A stretch of 64,000 nt of DNA. Source: UBA10649 sp037130755. Lineage in GTDB: Bacteria > Actinomycetota > Actinomycetes > S36-B12. Of this stretch, positions 34,682 through 42,553 are shown piece after piece. Both the position numbers and the translations under genes were made by a program. Under the pieces are notes generated by a model. That model had not been told where the DNA came from. It worked only from the letters and a program-made list of their open reading frames with translations, and searched no databases. Where the stretch lies: NCBI GenBank assembly GCA_037130755.1, contig JBAXSI010000011.1, positions 1-64,000 on the forward strand, read 5' to 3'. Positions within the stretch are counted from its first letter, which is position 1. The number at the start of each line of letters is the position of its first letter.

Positions 34682-35071
34682 GTGACGAGCGGCCGAACCG
34701 AGAGCGCGAAGGCGATCGTCGTGTACACGGTGCTGCGCGTGCTGCTCTTCGCGGCGGTATGGGTCGTCATGGAACTGCTGACGCCGATCCACGGCGTGTG
34801 GGCGGCCGTTGCCGCCATCCTCATCTCCGGTGCGATCAGCCTCATCCTGCTTGATCGGCCCCGCAACAAGGTGGGTGCCGCTGCGGGCTCGTTCTTCGGG
34901 CGGATCAATGAGCGGATCGATGCCTCTGCCCGCGCCGAGGACGACGACTCAGACGACGGCGAGCAGCACACCGAGCACGAGCCCGTAGGCAAGCAGCAGG
35001 ATGCCGGTCTGCTTCAGGGCGGGGATGAGGCCGGGTCCGAGCGCCCCGCCGAGCACGACGCGCAGGGGTGA
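34682..35071 (+). CDS. DUF4229-like small membrane protein
   Basis: A 129-aa protein. Two hydrophobic helices (VVYTVLRVLLFAAVWVVMEL and VWAAVAAILISGAISLILLD) are followed by RPRNKVGAAAGSFFGRINERIDASARAEDDDSDD, a pattern I recognise as the actinobacterial DUF4229 family beside menA. The last 40 codons overlap the 3' end of menA on the opposite strand by 123 bp, an unusually long convergent overlap. The acidic tail there could be partly a by-product of menA coding constraint. No activity is known. Confidence 0.8.
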   Translation: MTSGRTESAKAIVVYTVLRVLLFAAVWVVMELLTPIHGVWAAVAAILISGAISLILLDRPRNKVGAAAGSFFGRINERIDASARAEDDDSDDGEQHTEHEPVGKQQDAGLLQGGDEAGSERPAEHDAQG

Positions 35072-35824
35072 GACGGCCAGCAGTGCGGTCAGGGCTGCCA
35101 GGGCCACCCAGGGTGACGTCATCAGCGCGAGCACTAGCGGGATCACCAGCGCACCCAGCACCATCGCGGCGTAGAGCCGTCGGGTCGCGGTGTCGCCCAG
35201 ACGAACCGCCAGCGTGATCTTGCCCGCCACGGTGTCGCCCTTGATGTCGCGCAGATTGTTCGTCACGAGAATCGCGCACGCAAGAAGGCCGACGCCGACG
35301 GAGGCCACCAGGTCGGTTGCGGTGATCGCGAGGGTCTGCACGTAGGCCGTCCCGACGACAGGGACGACGCCGAAGAACACGAAGACGAAGAGTTCGCCGA
35401 GCCCGGCGTAGCCGTACGGTCGGGGCCCGCCGGTGTACAGCCAGGCCGCCGCGATGCTCGCTGCTCCGACAAGGAGCAGCCACCATTGAGAGGTCAGCAG
35501 CACCAGGACCAGTCCGCTGACCGCCGCAATCGCGAAGCAGGCGAAGGCCGCGCGCTTGACCCGCACGGCAGGTGCCAGTCCTTGGCCGACCAATCGCACC
35601 GGTCCGACCCGCTTGGCGTCGGTGCCCTTGATGCCGTCGCTGTAGTCGTTCGCGAAATTCACGCCGATCTGGAGGGCGAGCGCCACAACGAGGGCGAGGA
35701 GGACGCGCGCAGGCAGGAAGGCGTTCGCGTAGGCGGCGAGGCCGGCCCCTACGGCGACGGGCGCAATGGCGGCAGGAAGGGTGCGCGGTCGCGCCCCTTC
35801 GATCCACTCGCTCGTCGTCGCCAT
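34949..35824 (-). CDS. menA: 1,4-dihydroxy-2-naphthoate polyprenyltransferase
   Basis: Attaches the polyprenyl chain to DHNA to make demethylmenaquinone, in the membrane. It is 291 aa with about nine helices. The Mg-diphosphate Asp motif NFANDYSDGIKGTD is at about 57-70; a second Asp/Asn-rich motif NNLRDIKGDTVAGK lies near 190. ATG 35824 has AAGGAGG upstream, although the SD is inside menE, whose stop is 1 nt away. The 3' end overlaps DUF4229 by 123 bp. The side-chain donor is probably supplied by the synthase at 60178. Confidence 0.95.
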   Translation of the reverse strand: MATTSEWIEGARPRTLPAAIAPVAVGAGLAAYANAFLPARVLLALVVALALQIGVNFANDYSDGIKGTDAKRVGPVRLVGQGLAPAVRVKRAAFACFAIAAVSGLVLVLLTSQWWLLLVGAASIAAAWLYTGGPRPYGYAGLGELFVFVFFGVVPVVGTAYVQTLAITATDLVASVGVGLLACAILVTNNLRDIKGDTVAGKITLAVRLGDTATRRLYAAMVLGALVIPLVLALMTSPWVALAALTALLAVSPLRVVLGGALGPGLIPALKQTGILLLAYGLVLGVLLAVV

Positions 35825-35825
35825 G

Positions 35826-37058
35826 TCACCCCTCCTTCGCAGCCCAGGCCTGCAGCTCGCGTCGGTCCACCTTGCCATTGGGCAGATGAGGCAGACGGGG
35901 GACCTGCCGGATGACGGGGACGGCCACCTTTCCCAGAGCGGTCTGCACCGCGGTTCCGACGGCCTCCTCGACGCCCGGCGCGCTGTCACGAACCTCGACG
36001 TAGGCGAACAGTCGCGGCGCGGCGTCCTCGTCCCCGACACTGATCACGGCAGCTGCCACGACGTCAGGCAGGTCGGATATGACCCGCTCGATCGCGGTGG
36101 GGGACACGTTGATGCCATTGATGATCACGACGTCGTCGGCGCGGCCAACCACGGTCACCGTGCCATCGTCGCTGACGAGGCCAAGGTCGCTGGTGACGAA
36201 GCCGTCCGCCGTGAAGTGCTCGGACGTCGCCTCTGGATCGCAGCGATATCCAAGGGCCAGCATCGGGCCGTTGATCGTGAGCGTCCCCGGCTCGGTTGGC
36301 GACCCTGACGATGACGTGACGAACACGCCCGGCAGGGGCTTTCCGTCGAACACGCATCCACCCGCGGTCTCCGTGGCCCCGTAGGTCGACGTCAGTGAGA
36401 TGTCCAGGTCCGCGGCGGCGATGCGCAGCGACCGGCGAGTGGGTCCGCCGCCGACGAGGATGGAACTGCACTCGCGCAGGGCCGCGATGCCGACGTCGTC
36501 GCTCAGGAGGCGTGCCACCTGCGCCGGCACGAGCGCGACCCGTACGTCCTCCGTCACGGCCGCAGCTTTCGTCACGGCTGTGCGGAACTCGTCGATGCGG
36601 AACGGGTGCGCGCCGCCGATGCTCGGCAGGACGACCGGCTCCCGGTCGGCGTCAAGGGCGCGGACCAGCACGTTCATGCCGCCCATCGATGTCACTGGAA
36701 GGGCCGCAATCCACTGCGGTCGGGCTGATCCGTTGACGGCCGCGCTCAGCGACGTGAGTGCGCGGGCGCTCAGCAGGACGCCGCGCGGCGCGCCAGTCGA
36801 GCCGGACGTCGCCATGACGACTGCGACGTCGGTGGATTCCAGTTGGGGATCGCTGGGGCTGGCCCTGACCGCCTTGAGCAAGGACATGACATACGAATTC
36901 GACATGGCTGCAGACACCGTCGGGATCGGCGCAATCGCGGGCCCGCTTCCGTCGAGTGCCGCCGCCAGCGCGGGCAGGATCGAGGCGACGCCTGCCTCGC
37001 CCGGAGGCGTAGGGATGCGCGCGAGCGGGCGATGGTCTTGGCCGGGTTGAGTGGACAT
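35826..37058 (-). CDS. menE: o-Succinylbenzoate-CoA ligase
   Basis: Adenylating enzyme that activates OSB to OSB-CoA in menaquinone synthesis. At 410 aa it is shorter than typical MenE, because the N-terminal part before the P-loop is reduced. The P-loop is VVMATSGSTGAPRGV (about 84-98), the A5 motif TSTYGATETAGG, the hinge GRADDVVIINGINVSP, and the catalytic Lys in LPNGKVDRREL. ATG 37058 was preferred to 37061 from the 7-nt spacing to a -10 box. It diverges from menB with only about 30 bp between. Confidence 0.92.
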   Translation of the reverse strand: MSTQPGQDHRPLARIPTPPGEAGVASILPALAAALDGSGPAIAPIPTVSAAMSNSYVMSLLKAVRASPSDPQLESTDVAVVMATSGSTGAPRGVLLSARALTSLSAAVNGSARPQWIAALPVTSMGGMNVLVRALDADREPVVLPSIGGAHPFRIDEFRTAVTKAAAVTEDVRVALVPAQVARLLSDDVGIAALRECSSILVGGGPTRRSLRIAAADLDISLTSTYGATETAGGCVFDGKPLPGVFVTSSSGSPTEPGTLTINGPMLALGYRCDPEATSEHFTADGFVTSDLGLVSDDGTVTVVGRADDVVIINGINVSPTAIERVISDLPDVVAAAVISVGDEDAAPRLFAYVEVRDSAPGVEEAVGTAVQTALGKVAVPVIRQVPRLPHLPNGKVDRRELQAWAAKEG

Positions 37059-37065
37059 CATGGCG

Positions 37066-37071
37066 AGCGTA
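37066..37071 (-). promoter_or_regulatory. -10 box TACGCT for menE
   Basis: On the minus strand, TACGCT ends 7 nt before ATG 37058. It is only 6 bp from the menB -10 box on the other strand. Confidence 0.5.
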
Positions 37072-37077
37072 GGGCGA

Positions 37078-37083
37078 TAGGTT
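37078..37083 (+). promoter_or_regulatory. -10 box TAGGTT for menB
   Basis: TAGGTT ends 7 nt before ATG 37091, predicting a leaderless or nearly leaderless menBC transcript. Confidence 0.55.
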
Positions 37084-37090
37084 TCCGGTC

Positions 37091-38023
37091 ATGGACACCC
37101 GTACCCGATACGTGCTGCCGCCGGTCGCTCCCGAGGGCTCGCCCGCGCTGAAGGACCCGGCCTACTCGTCGCAGCGCCCTGCCTGCGAGTGGCGATCCGA
37201 CGGCGAGTTCGGCGACATCACTTACGAGCTTTCCACCGGTGACGCCGAGGGCATCGCGAAGATCACCATCAACCGCCCGCAGAAGCGGAACGCCTTCCGC
37301 CCGCAGACGTTGTTCGAATTGCAGGACGCGTTCAACCGCGCCCGTGACGACGACTCGGTTGGAGTCATCATCCTGACCGGGCAGGGCGACCTCGCCTTCT
37401 GCTCCGGCGGAGACCAGGTCATCCGTGGTAACGACGGCTACATCGGTGACGACGAGGTTGCCAAGAAGGGCATCGGGCGCCTCAACGTCCTCGACCTCCA
37501 GATCCAGATCCGTCGCACCCCGAAGCCGGTGATCGCGATGGTGGCGGGATACGCCATCGGCGGCGGTCACGTCCTCCATGTCGTGTGCGACCTGTCGGTG
37601 GCCGCCGACAACGCCCGCTTCGGGCAGACCGGCCCGATGGTCGGGTCGTTCGACGGCGGCTACGGCTCCGGACTCCTGGCGCGAATCATCGGGCAGAAGC
37701 GAGCGCGCGAGGTCTGGTTCACCTGTCGTCAGTATGGCGCCGCGCAGGCGTACGACTGGGGGCTGGTGAACGAGGTCGTCCCGATCGAGGAGCTCCAGAT
37801 CGCGACCGTCGCCCTGGCCAAGGAGATGCTGGAGATGTCACCGCTCGCCCTGCGGATGCTCAAGGCGTCGCACAATGCGGCCGACGACGGCCTCGCGGGG
37901 ATCCAGCAACTGGCCGGCGACGCGACGCTGCTGTTCTACATGACCGAGGAGGCGCAGCACGGGCGGGATGCGTACAAGGAGAAGCGCAAGCCGGACTTCC
38001 GGCAGTTCCCCAAGCGCCCCTGA
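37091..38023 (+). CDS. menB: 1,4-dihydroxy-2-naphthoyl-CoA synthase
   Basis: Crotonase-fold enzyme that cyclises OSB-CoA to DHNA-CoA. It is 310 aa. Oxyanion-hole segments are AFCSGGDQ and AMVAGYAIGGGHVLH; the MenB-specific VGSFDGGYGS loop is also present, which separates it from general enoyl-CoA hydratases. The C-terminal KRKPDFRQFP is typical. The N-terminus is extended by about 35 residues, common in actinobacterial MenB. It is followed by menC through a TGATG overlap. Confidence 0.96.
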   Translation: MDTRTRYVLPPVAPEGSPALKDPAYSSQRPACEWRSDGEFGDITYELSTGDAEGIAKITINRPQKRNAFRPQTLFELQDAFNRARDDDSVGVIILTGQGDLAFCSGGDQVIRGNDGYIGDDEVAKKGIGRLNVLDLQIQIRRTPKPVIAMVAGYAIGGGHVLHVVCDLSVAADNARFGQTGPMVGSFDGGYGSGLLARIIGQKRAREVWFTCRQYGAAQAYDWGLVNEVVPIEELQIATVALAKEMLEMSPLALRMLKASHNAADDGLAGIQQLAGDATLLFYMTEEAQHGRDAYKEKRKPDFRQFPKRP

Positions 38024-39060
38024 TGCCCCTCGCCGACCCTGGCCTGGCAGCCGTTCTCGATGCGGCCATGCCGTTCGCGCTGCCGCTCAAGCGGCGCTTC
38101 CGCGGCATCGACATGCGCGAGGGCATGCTCATCAGAGGTCCGCGTGGCTGGGGCGAGTTCGCGCCCTTCGATGACTACACCGACGCTGCCGCGGCGCGCT
38201 GGCTCGACAGTGCCATCGAGGCGGCCTTCGGCGAGTGGCCTGCCGCCGTGCGCGGGGAAGTCGCCGTGAATGCGATCATCCCGGCGGTTCCGTCGGCTGA
38301 TGCTGCCGGACTCGCGCGTGATGCCGTTCTTCGAACTGGCTGCACCACGATCAAGGTCAAGGTCGGTGACCCCGACCTTGCCGACGACGAGGCTCGTGTC
38401 GCCAGCATCCGGGACGTCCTCGACACCACGCTCGGACGCGGTGTCGGCCGCATCCGGATCGATGCCAACGCGGCGTGGGACGTGGCGCACGCCGAGGTGG
38501 CACTTCGACGCCTCGGCGCCTATGGGCTGGAGTACGTGGAGCAGCCGTGCCGCACAGTCGAGGAACTGCGCGAGATCAGGTCGCGCATCGACGTGCCGAT
38601 AGCCGTCGATGAGACGGTCCGAACTGCGGATGCTCCGCGGCGTCTGAGGCTGCGCGATATCGCTGACGTGGCTGTCGTCAAACCCGCTCCTGTCGGGGGA
38701 GTTCGAGCGGCGCTGCGTATCGCCGACGCACTGGATGTCCCGGTCGTCATCAGTAGCTCGCTCGACTCGTCCGTCGGCCTCAATGTCGGCATCGCCACCG
38801 CGGCGGCCCTCGATGTACTGCCGTACGCCTGCGGCTTCGGCACGGGGGCGCTGCTCGCTGCTGACGTCACCGAGCGCCCGCGAGTGCCGGTCGATGGCGC
38901 ACTGTTCGTCGAGCGAGTCCTTCCCGACCTGCCTTCGCTTCTCGCTGCGCGGGACCGACTTGATGAGGAGCGAGCGGCCTGGTGGCGGCAGCGCCTGGCG
39001 GCGGCCTGGCTGGCGGGCGCGGGCAAGCGGAGTGGTGCGCTCGTCCTGGCGTCGGCGTGA
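38023..39060 (+). CDS. menC: o-Succinylbenzoate synthase
   Basis: Enolase-superfamily dehydratase converting SHCHC to OSB. It is 345 aa. The catalytic KVKVGD lysine pair, metal ligands in RIDANAAWD, EQPC and AVDETVRT, and the second Lys in VVKPAPVGGV match the superfamily. ATG 38023 overlaps the menB stop by 1 nt. The later part (about 270-345) is a capping segment with lower similarity to familiar sequences. Position between menB and menD supports the assignment. Confidence 0.94.
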   Translation: MPLADPGLAAVLDAAMPFALPLKRRFRGIDMREGMLIRGPRGWGEFAPFDDYTDAAAARWLDSAIEAAFGEWPAAVRGEVAVNAIIPAVPSADAAGLARDAVLRTGCTTIKVKVGDPDLADDEARVASIRDVLDTTLGRGVGRIRIDANAAWDVAHAEVALRRLGAYGLEYVEQPCRTVEELREIRSRIDVPIAVDETVRTADAPRRLRLRDIADVAVVKPAPVGGVRAALRIADALDVPVVISSSLDSSVGLNVGIATAAALDVLPYACGFGTGALLAADVTERPRVPVDGALFVERVLPDLPSLLAARDRLDEERAAWWRQRLAAAWLAGAGKRSGALVLASA

Positions 39061-39066
39061 AAGGCT
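39061..39066 (+). promoter_or_regulatory. Possible -10 box AAGGCT for menD
   Basis: AAGGCT ends 6 nt before GTG 39073 in the 12-nt gap after menC. First base is A rather than T, so support is modest. Confidence 0.4.
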
Positions 39067-39072
39067 GACCGC

Positions 39073-40821
39073 GTGAATCCCTCGACCGCCCAGGCGACCG
39101 TCATGGTTGACGAGTTCCTCCGGTGCGGTGTCACCGATGCGGTGCTGTCGCCCGGCTCCAGGTCCACGCCGTTGGCGATGGCACTGGCGGCCGCCGAGGC
39201 CCGGGGCGAACTCGCCCTGCACGTGCGGCTGGACGAGCGCACGGCCGGGTATCTCGCGATTGGGCTGGCGAAGGTCACTGGCGTGCCCGCGATCGTCGTC
39301 ACCACATCGGGCACCGCTGCAGTCAACCTGCACCCCGCGATCGTCGAGGCCGAGCAGTCCGGCGTGCCGTTGATCGCCGTCACCGCCGATCGCCCCCCGC
39401 AGTTGCGCGGCGTCGGTGCTAACCAGACGATTCGCCAGACCAACGTCTTCGGCGACAGCGTTCGCCTGACCGTCGACATGGCGGTTGCGGTCGAGCAGGC
39501 GGGAGCCGTTCGCTACTGGCGGTCGACGGTCGCACGAGTCGTTGCCGCCGCGACCGAGGCAGTGCGCCCCGGTCCCGTCCACCTCAACGTCCCGTTCGCG
39601 GAACCGCTCGTGCCCGATGGTGACGAGGACTGGATCGAAGGCCTGGAGGGCCGTCCGGATGGTCGGCCGTGGACGGCCGACGCCCGACTGGTCGCGGGAA
39701 TGAGCACACCGCTCGACGACGTCCTCGACGCCCTCCTCGACGATGCCAAGGTCCCGGCCCGCGGCGTGGTCGTCATTGGGGACCACGACGACACTGAGGC
39801 CGTCGACCTCGTCGACGATCTCGCCGACGCACTCGGCTGGCCGATCATCGCCGAGCCGAGCGGCAACGGCGCCGGCTGCACCACCGCGTTGTCGCATGGC
39901 CCGCTGCTCATGGCTGATGCATCCTTTGCCGAGGCCCACATTCCGCAGATCGTGCTGACCGTGGGTCGGGTCGGTCTGAATCGTTCACTCCTGCGGATGA
40001 TTGCGCGGGCAGAACTGCACGTGGCGGTCGACTCGAACCCGGAGTGGAGCGATCCCACACGTACGGCCGACGTGGTGCTCGCGTCTGTTCCCCTCGCCCC
40101 GTCAGAGGCAGAGATCGACGACGCGTGGTTGGAGTCCTGGCAGCGCGCCGACGTGCTTGCGGCCGCCGCCGTCGAGACCGCCCTGTTCTCGGTCGAGGAC
40201 GTGCTCACGGGGATCCACGTCGCGCGCATCACCGCCAACGCGGTTCCCGATGGCGGGCTGCTCTTCGTCGGGGCGTCGTGGTCGGTCAGGCACGTCGGCT
40301 CGTTCGCTGCGAACACCGTGCAGGATGCGGTGATCATGGGCAACCGCGGCACGTCCGGCATCGACGGCTGCGTCTCCACGGCCTGGGGAGCGGCCGCGGC
40401 GCTGCAGCGCAACGGGGGAGCAGGTGTCATCGCGCTGATGGGCGACCAGACGTTCCTCTACGACAGCAACGGGCTGCTCGCGCCGCCCGAGGAGGAGCGA
40501 CCCGACCTGGTGATCGTCGTGTCCGACAACGACGGCGGCGGCATCTTCTCCTCCCTCGAGCAGGGTGCCCCCCAGCACGAGGCAGTCTTCGAGCGGGTGT
40601 TCGGCGTGCCGCTGAGCGTCGACCTGGCCGAGGTGTGCCGATCGCTCGGGATCCCGTCGGCTGTGGCGTCGACGTCCGAGGAGCTCACGGCCGCCATCGA
40701 TGACGCGGTGGGCAACGGCGGCGTCCGTGTCGTGATCGCCAAGACCGTCACTCGCGAACGTGAGGCGGCCACGTTGGTGAACATCCAGCGGGCGGTCGGC
40801 GAGGCCCTCGGTTCGCAGTAG
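39073..40821 (+). CDS. menD: 2-Succinyl-5-enolpyruvyl-6-hydroxy-3-cyclohexene-1-carboxylate synthase
   Basis: Thiamin-diphosphate enzyme that joins isochorismate and 2-oxoglutarate, releasing CO2. It is 582 aa. The N-terminal VLSPGSRSTPLAMA and DERTAGYLAIGLAK, with ADRPPQLRGVGANQTI, are MenD hallmarks. The ThDP motif in the third domain reads ALMGDQTFLYDSNGLL, a variant of the common GDLTFLHD. GTG 39073 is chosen. The product later needs MenH to lose pyruvate, but no menH is seen in this window. Confidence 0.96.
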   Translation: MNPSTAQATVMVDEFLRCGVTDAVLSPGSRSTPLAMALAAAEARGELALHVRLDERTAGYLAIGLAKVTGVPAIVVTTSGTAAVNLHPAIVEAEQSGVPLIAVTADRPPQLRGVGANQTIRQTNVFGDSVRLTVDMAVAVEQAGAVRYWRSTVARVVAAATEAVRPGPVHLNVPFAEPLVPDGDEDWIEGLEGRPDGRPWTADARLVAGMSTPLDDVLDALLDDAKVPARGVVVIGDHDDTEAVDLVDDLADALGWPIIAEPSGNGAGCTTALSHGPLLMADASFAEAHIPQIVLTVGRVGLNRSLLRMIARAELHVAVDSNPEWSDPTRTADVVLASVPLAPSEAEIDDAWLESWQRADVLAAAAVETALFSVEDVLTGIHVARITANAVPDGGLLFVGASWSVRHVGSFAANTVQDAVIMGNRGTSGIDGCVSTAWGAAAALQRNGGAGVIALMGDQTFLYDSNGLLAPPEEERPDLVIVVSDNDGGGIFSSLEQGAPQHEAVFERVFGVPLSVDLAEVCRSLGIPSAVASTSEELTAAIDDAVGNGGVRVVIAKTVTREREAATLVNIQRAVGEALGSQ

Positions 40822-40824
40822 CGT
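40819..40824 (+). promoter_or_regulatory. -10 box TAGCGT, leaderless start of TetR-ACT-GNAT gene
   Basis: TAGCGT, whose first bases are part of the menD stop codon, ends 6 nt before ATG 40831; identical in sequence and spacing to the box before 9579. Confidence 0.6.
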
Positions 40825-40830
40825 GGGGGC

Positions 40831-42489
40831 ATGGCCGTGGATCCCGTGAAACGCGACCGTGTCGTCGAGGCGGCCGCGGAGGTCTACTCGCAGCGCAGCG
40901 CCATCAACGCCGGGCGCCGCGACGTCGCCAGGCAGGCAGACCTGCCGCTCCGGACGGTGTCAGCGGTCGGCCGGCACCGGGTCGACCTGCTGCGCGTCGT
41001 CGTGGAGGGCCTGCCGTTCCCGCCGGTCGCGCGGCATCTTCAGGAGCAGGCGCTGTACCCGATGGAGCCCGCGATGCAGACGCTCCTGCGCGCCTCCCGC
41101 GACGTCCTCGGCGACCCGGCGGCGGCCTGGGACCCGTTGGAACTTCAGGCGATGATCGTGGCTCCCTACGACGAGGCGACGCGTGAGGTCGTCGCGCACC
41201 GGCTGAACCAGCGGTGGGATGCCGCCGTCGAGGTCATCCACCAGCTGCGCGGGTCGGCGGCCGACGACGCCATCGAGGATGACTCCGCCGCATTGCACGT
41301 GGTCGCCGTGGGCCTCGGCCTGGCGATCCTGTCGCCGATCTCACCGCGCTGGAGCGACGGCCAGTCATGGACCGCCCTGGTCGCCCGGCTTCTCACCGCG
41401 CTCGCCCCCGACAACGAGATCGACGATGCCGATCCGGACTCGCTCATCACCTGGCGAGCCCGGGTGGCCATCGGCAGCAATCCGTCCGAGTTGGCGCGCT
41501 TGATGCATGCGCTGTCGATTCTGCGCGTTCGCGTCGTGAGCCTGTTCACGGCCCAGGTGAACGACGGACAGCAGCTGGTGGACCTGATCCTCAAGGCACC
41601 GGCCGACATCGATCGGTCCACCGTGGTTCAGGGCATCTCGTCGGTGGGCACCGACGTCATCGTCACGCGGGGCGTGGTCGATGACTCTTCCGACGTCGCG
41701 ACACGCGTTCTGTACCTGTGCGCGCGACTGGCCCAGAACCCCGAGGCGGCGCCCAAGGCCGTCGCAGACCTCGTCCTCGCAGACTCCTGGGAGGTCACGA
41801 CCGCGACCGTCGGCGACGACTCCACCGCGAAGATCCTTCGCCTGCAATGGACGCCGGAGCGCCATGTAGTGCTGCATCGGGTGCGGGCGCCCTTCACCAA
41901 GACCGAGCGCAACCGCGCGTCGGCGCTGCTTGCCCTGGTGGCCGCCCTCGCAGAAGTGCGCGGCGAGCCCGACAGCTTCGGCTGGCGGGAGAACCTCGAC
42001 GACGGTCGCTACGTCTCCGTTCGACTCAGCCGGCCCGAGGACATGACCGGTGTGGAGGAGATGCACGAGCGATCCTCGGCCGAATCGCGGTACCAGCGCT
42101 ACTTCACGCCGATGAACGAGTGGCGCGAGGACAACCTGCGCCGCATCTCCGGTGGGCATCGTGGGGCGACCCTGGTGGTCACCGACATGCACGACCGGAT
42201 CATCGCGCTCGGCAACGTGTTCCCTGTCGGGCCGGGCGAAACCGACACGGCGGAGATCGCGGTCATCGTCGACGACGCCTGGCACGGCGCTGGTGTGGGG
42301 CTGCTGCTCACGCGCCACCTCGTCGGTGTGGCGCGGCGGATGGGATTCGCGACCTTGGTGGCGTACGTGCTCGCCGACAACTCGGCGATGCTCGGGCTGC
42401 TGGCGCGGACGGGACTGGACTGGGTGCCCGCTCCCGCTCCGGACTTCGGCGGCAACGTCACGGCGCTCACCGCCTCCCTCGCCGACTAG
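40831..42489 (+). CDS. TetR-like / ACT-like / GNAT acetyltransferase fusion protein
   Basis: A 552-aa three-part protein. Residues 8-60 form a TetR-type HTH (RVVEAAAEVYSQRSAINAGRRDVARQADLPLR-like, then a degenerate YxxF region, VGRHRVDLLR). Residues 60-190 look like a TetR ligand domain. Residues 208-285 resemble an ACT domain (ARLMHALSILRVRVVSLFTA, then a beta-hairpin). Residues 395-552 are a GNAT fold; the acetyl-CoA loop is WHGAGVG (484-490), preceded by SRYQRYFTP as in Pat-type lysine acetyltransferases. It may sense an amino acid or acyl-CoA and acetylate proteins, but no activity is shown. It lies between menD and menF. Confidence 0.8.
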   Translation: MAVDPVKRDRVVEAAAEVYSQRSAINAGRRDVARQADLPLRTVSAVGRHRVDLLRVVVEGLPFPPVARHLQEQALYPMEPAMQTLLRASRDVLGDPAAAWDPLELQAMIVAPYDEATREVVAHRLNQRWDAAVEVIHQLRGSAADDAIEDDSAALHVVAVGLGLAILSPISPRWSDGQSWTALVARLLTALAPDNEIDDADPDSLITWRARVAIGSNPSELARLMHALSILRVRVVSLFTAQVNDGQQLVDLILKAPADIDRSTVVQGISSVGTDVIVTRGVVDDSSDVATRVLYLCARLAQNPEAAPKAVADLVLADSWEVTTATVGDDSTAKILRLQWTPERHVVLHRVRAPFTKTERNRASALLALVAALAEVRGEPDSFGWRENLDDGRYVSVRLSRPEDMTGVEEMHERSSAESRYQRYFTPMNEWREDNLRRISGGHRGATLVVTDMHDRIIALGNVFPVGPGETDTAEIAVIVDDAWHGAGVGLLLTRHLVGVARRMGFATLVAYVLADNSAMLGLLARTGLDWVPAPAPDFGGNVTALTASLAD

Positions 42490-42553
42490 TACCAGGACGT
42501 CGCGAACCCCGGGAAGACGGCCTGCTTGACGACGCTGCGGGACTACTCGAAGG

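Noticed and set aside
42490..42553. Possible terminator between the GNAT fusion and menF
   Set aside because: I found only short, broken complementarities, not a convincing stem.
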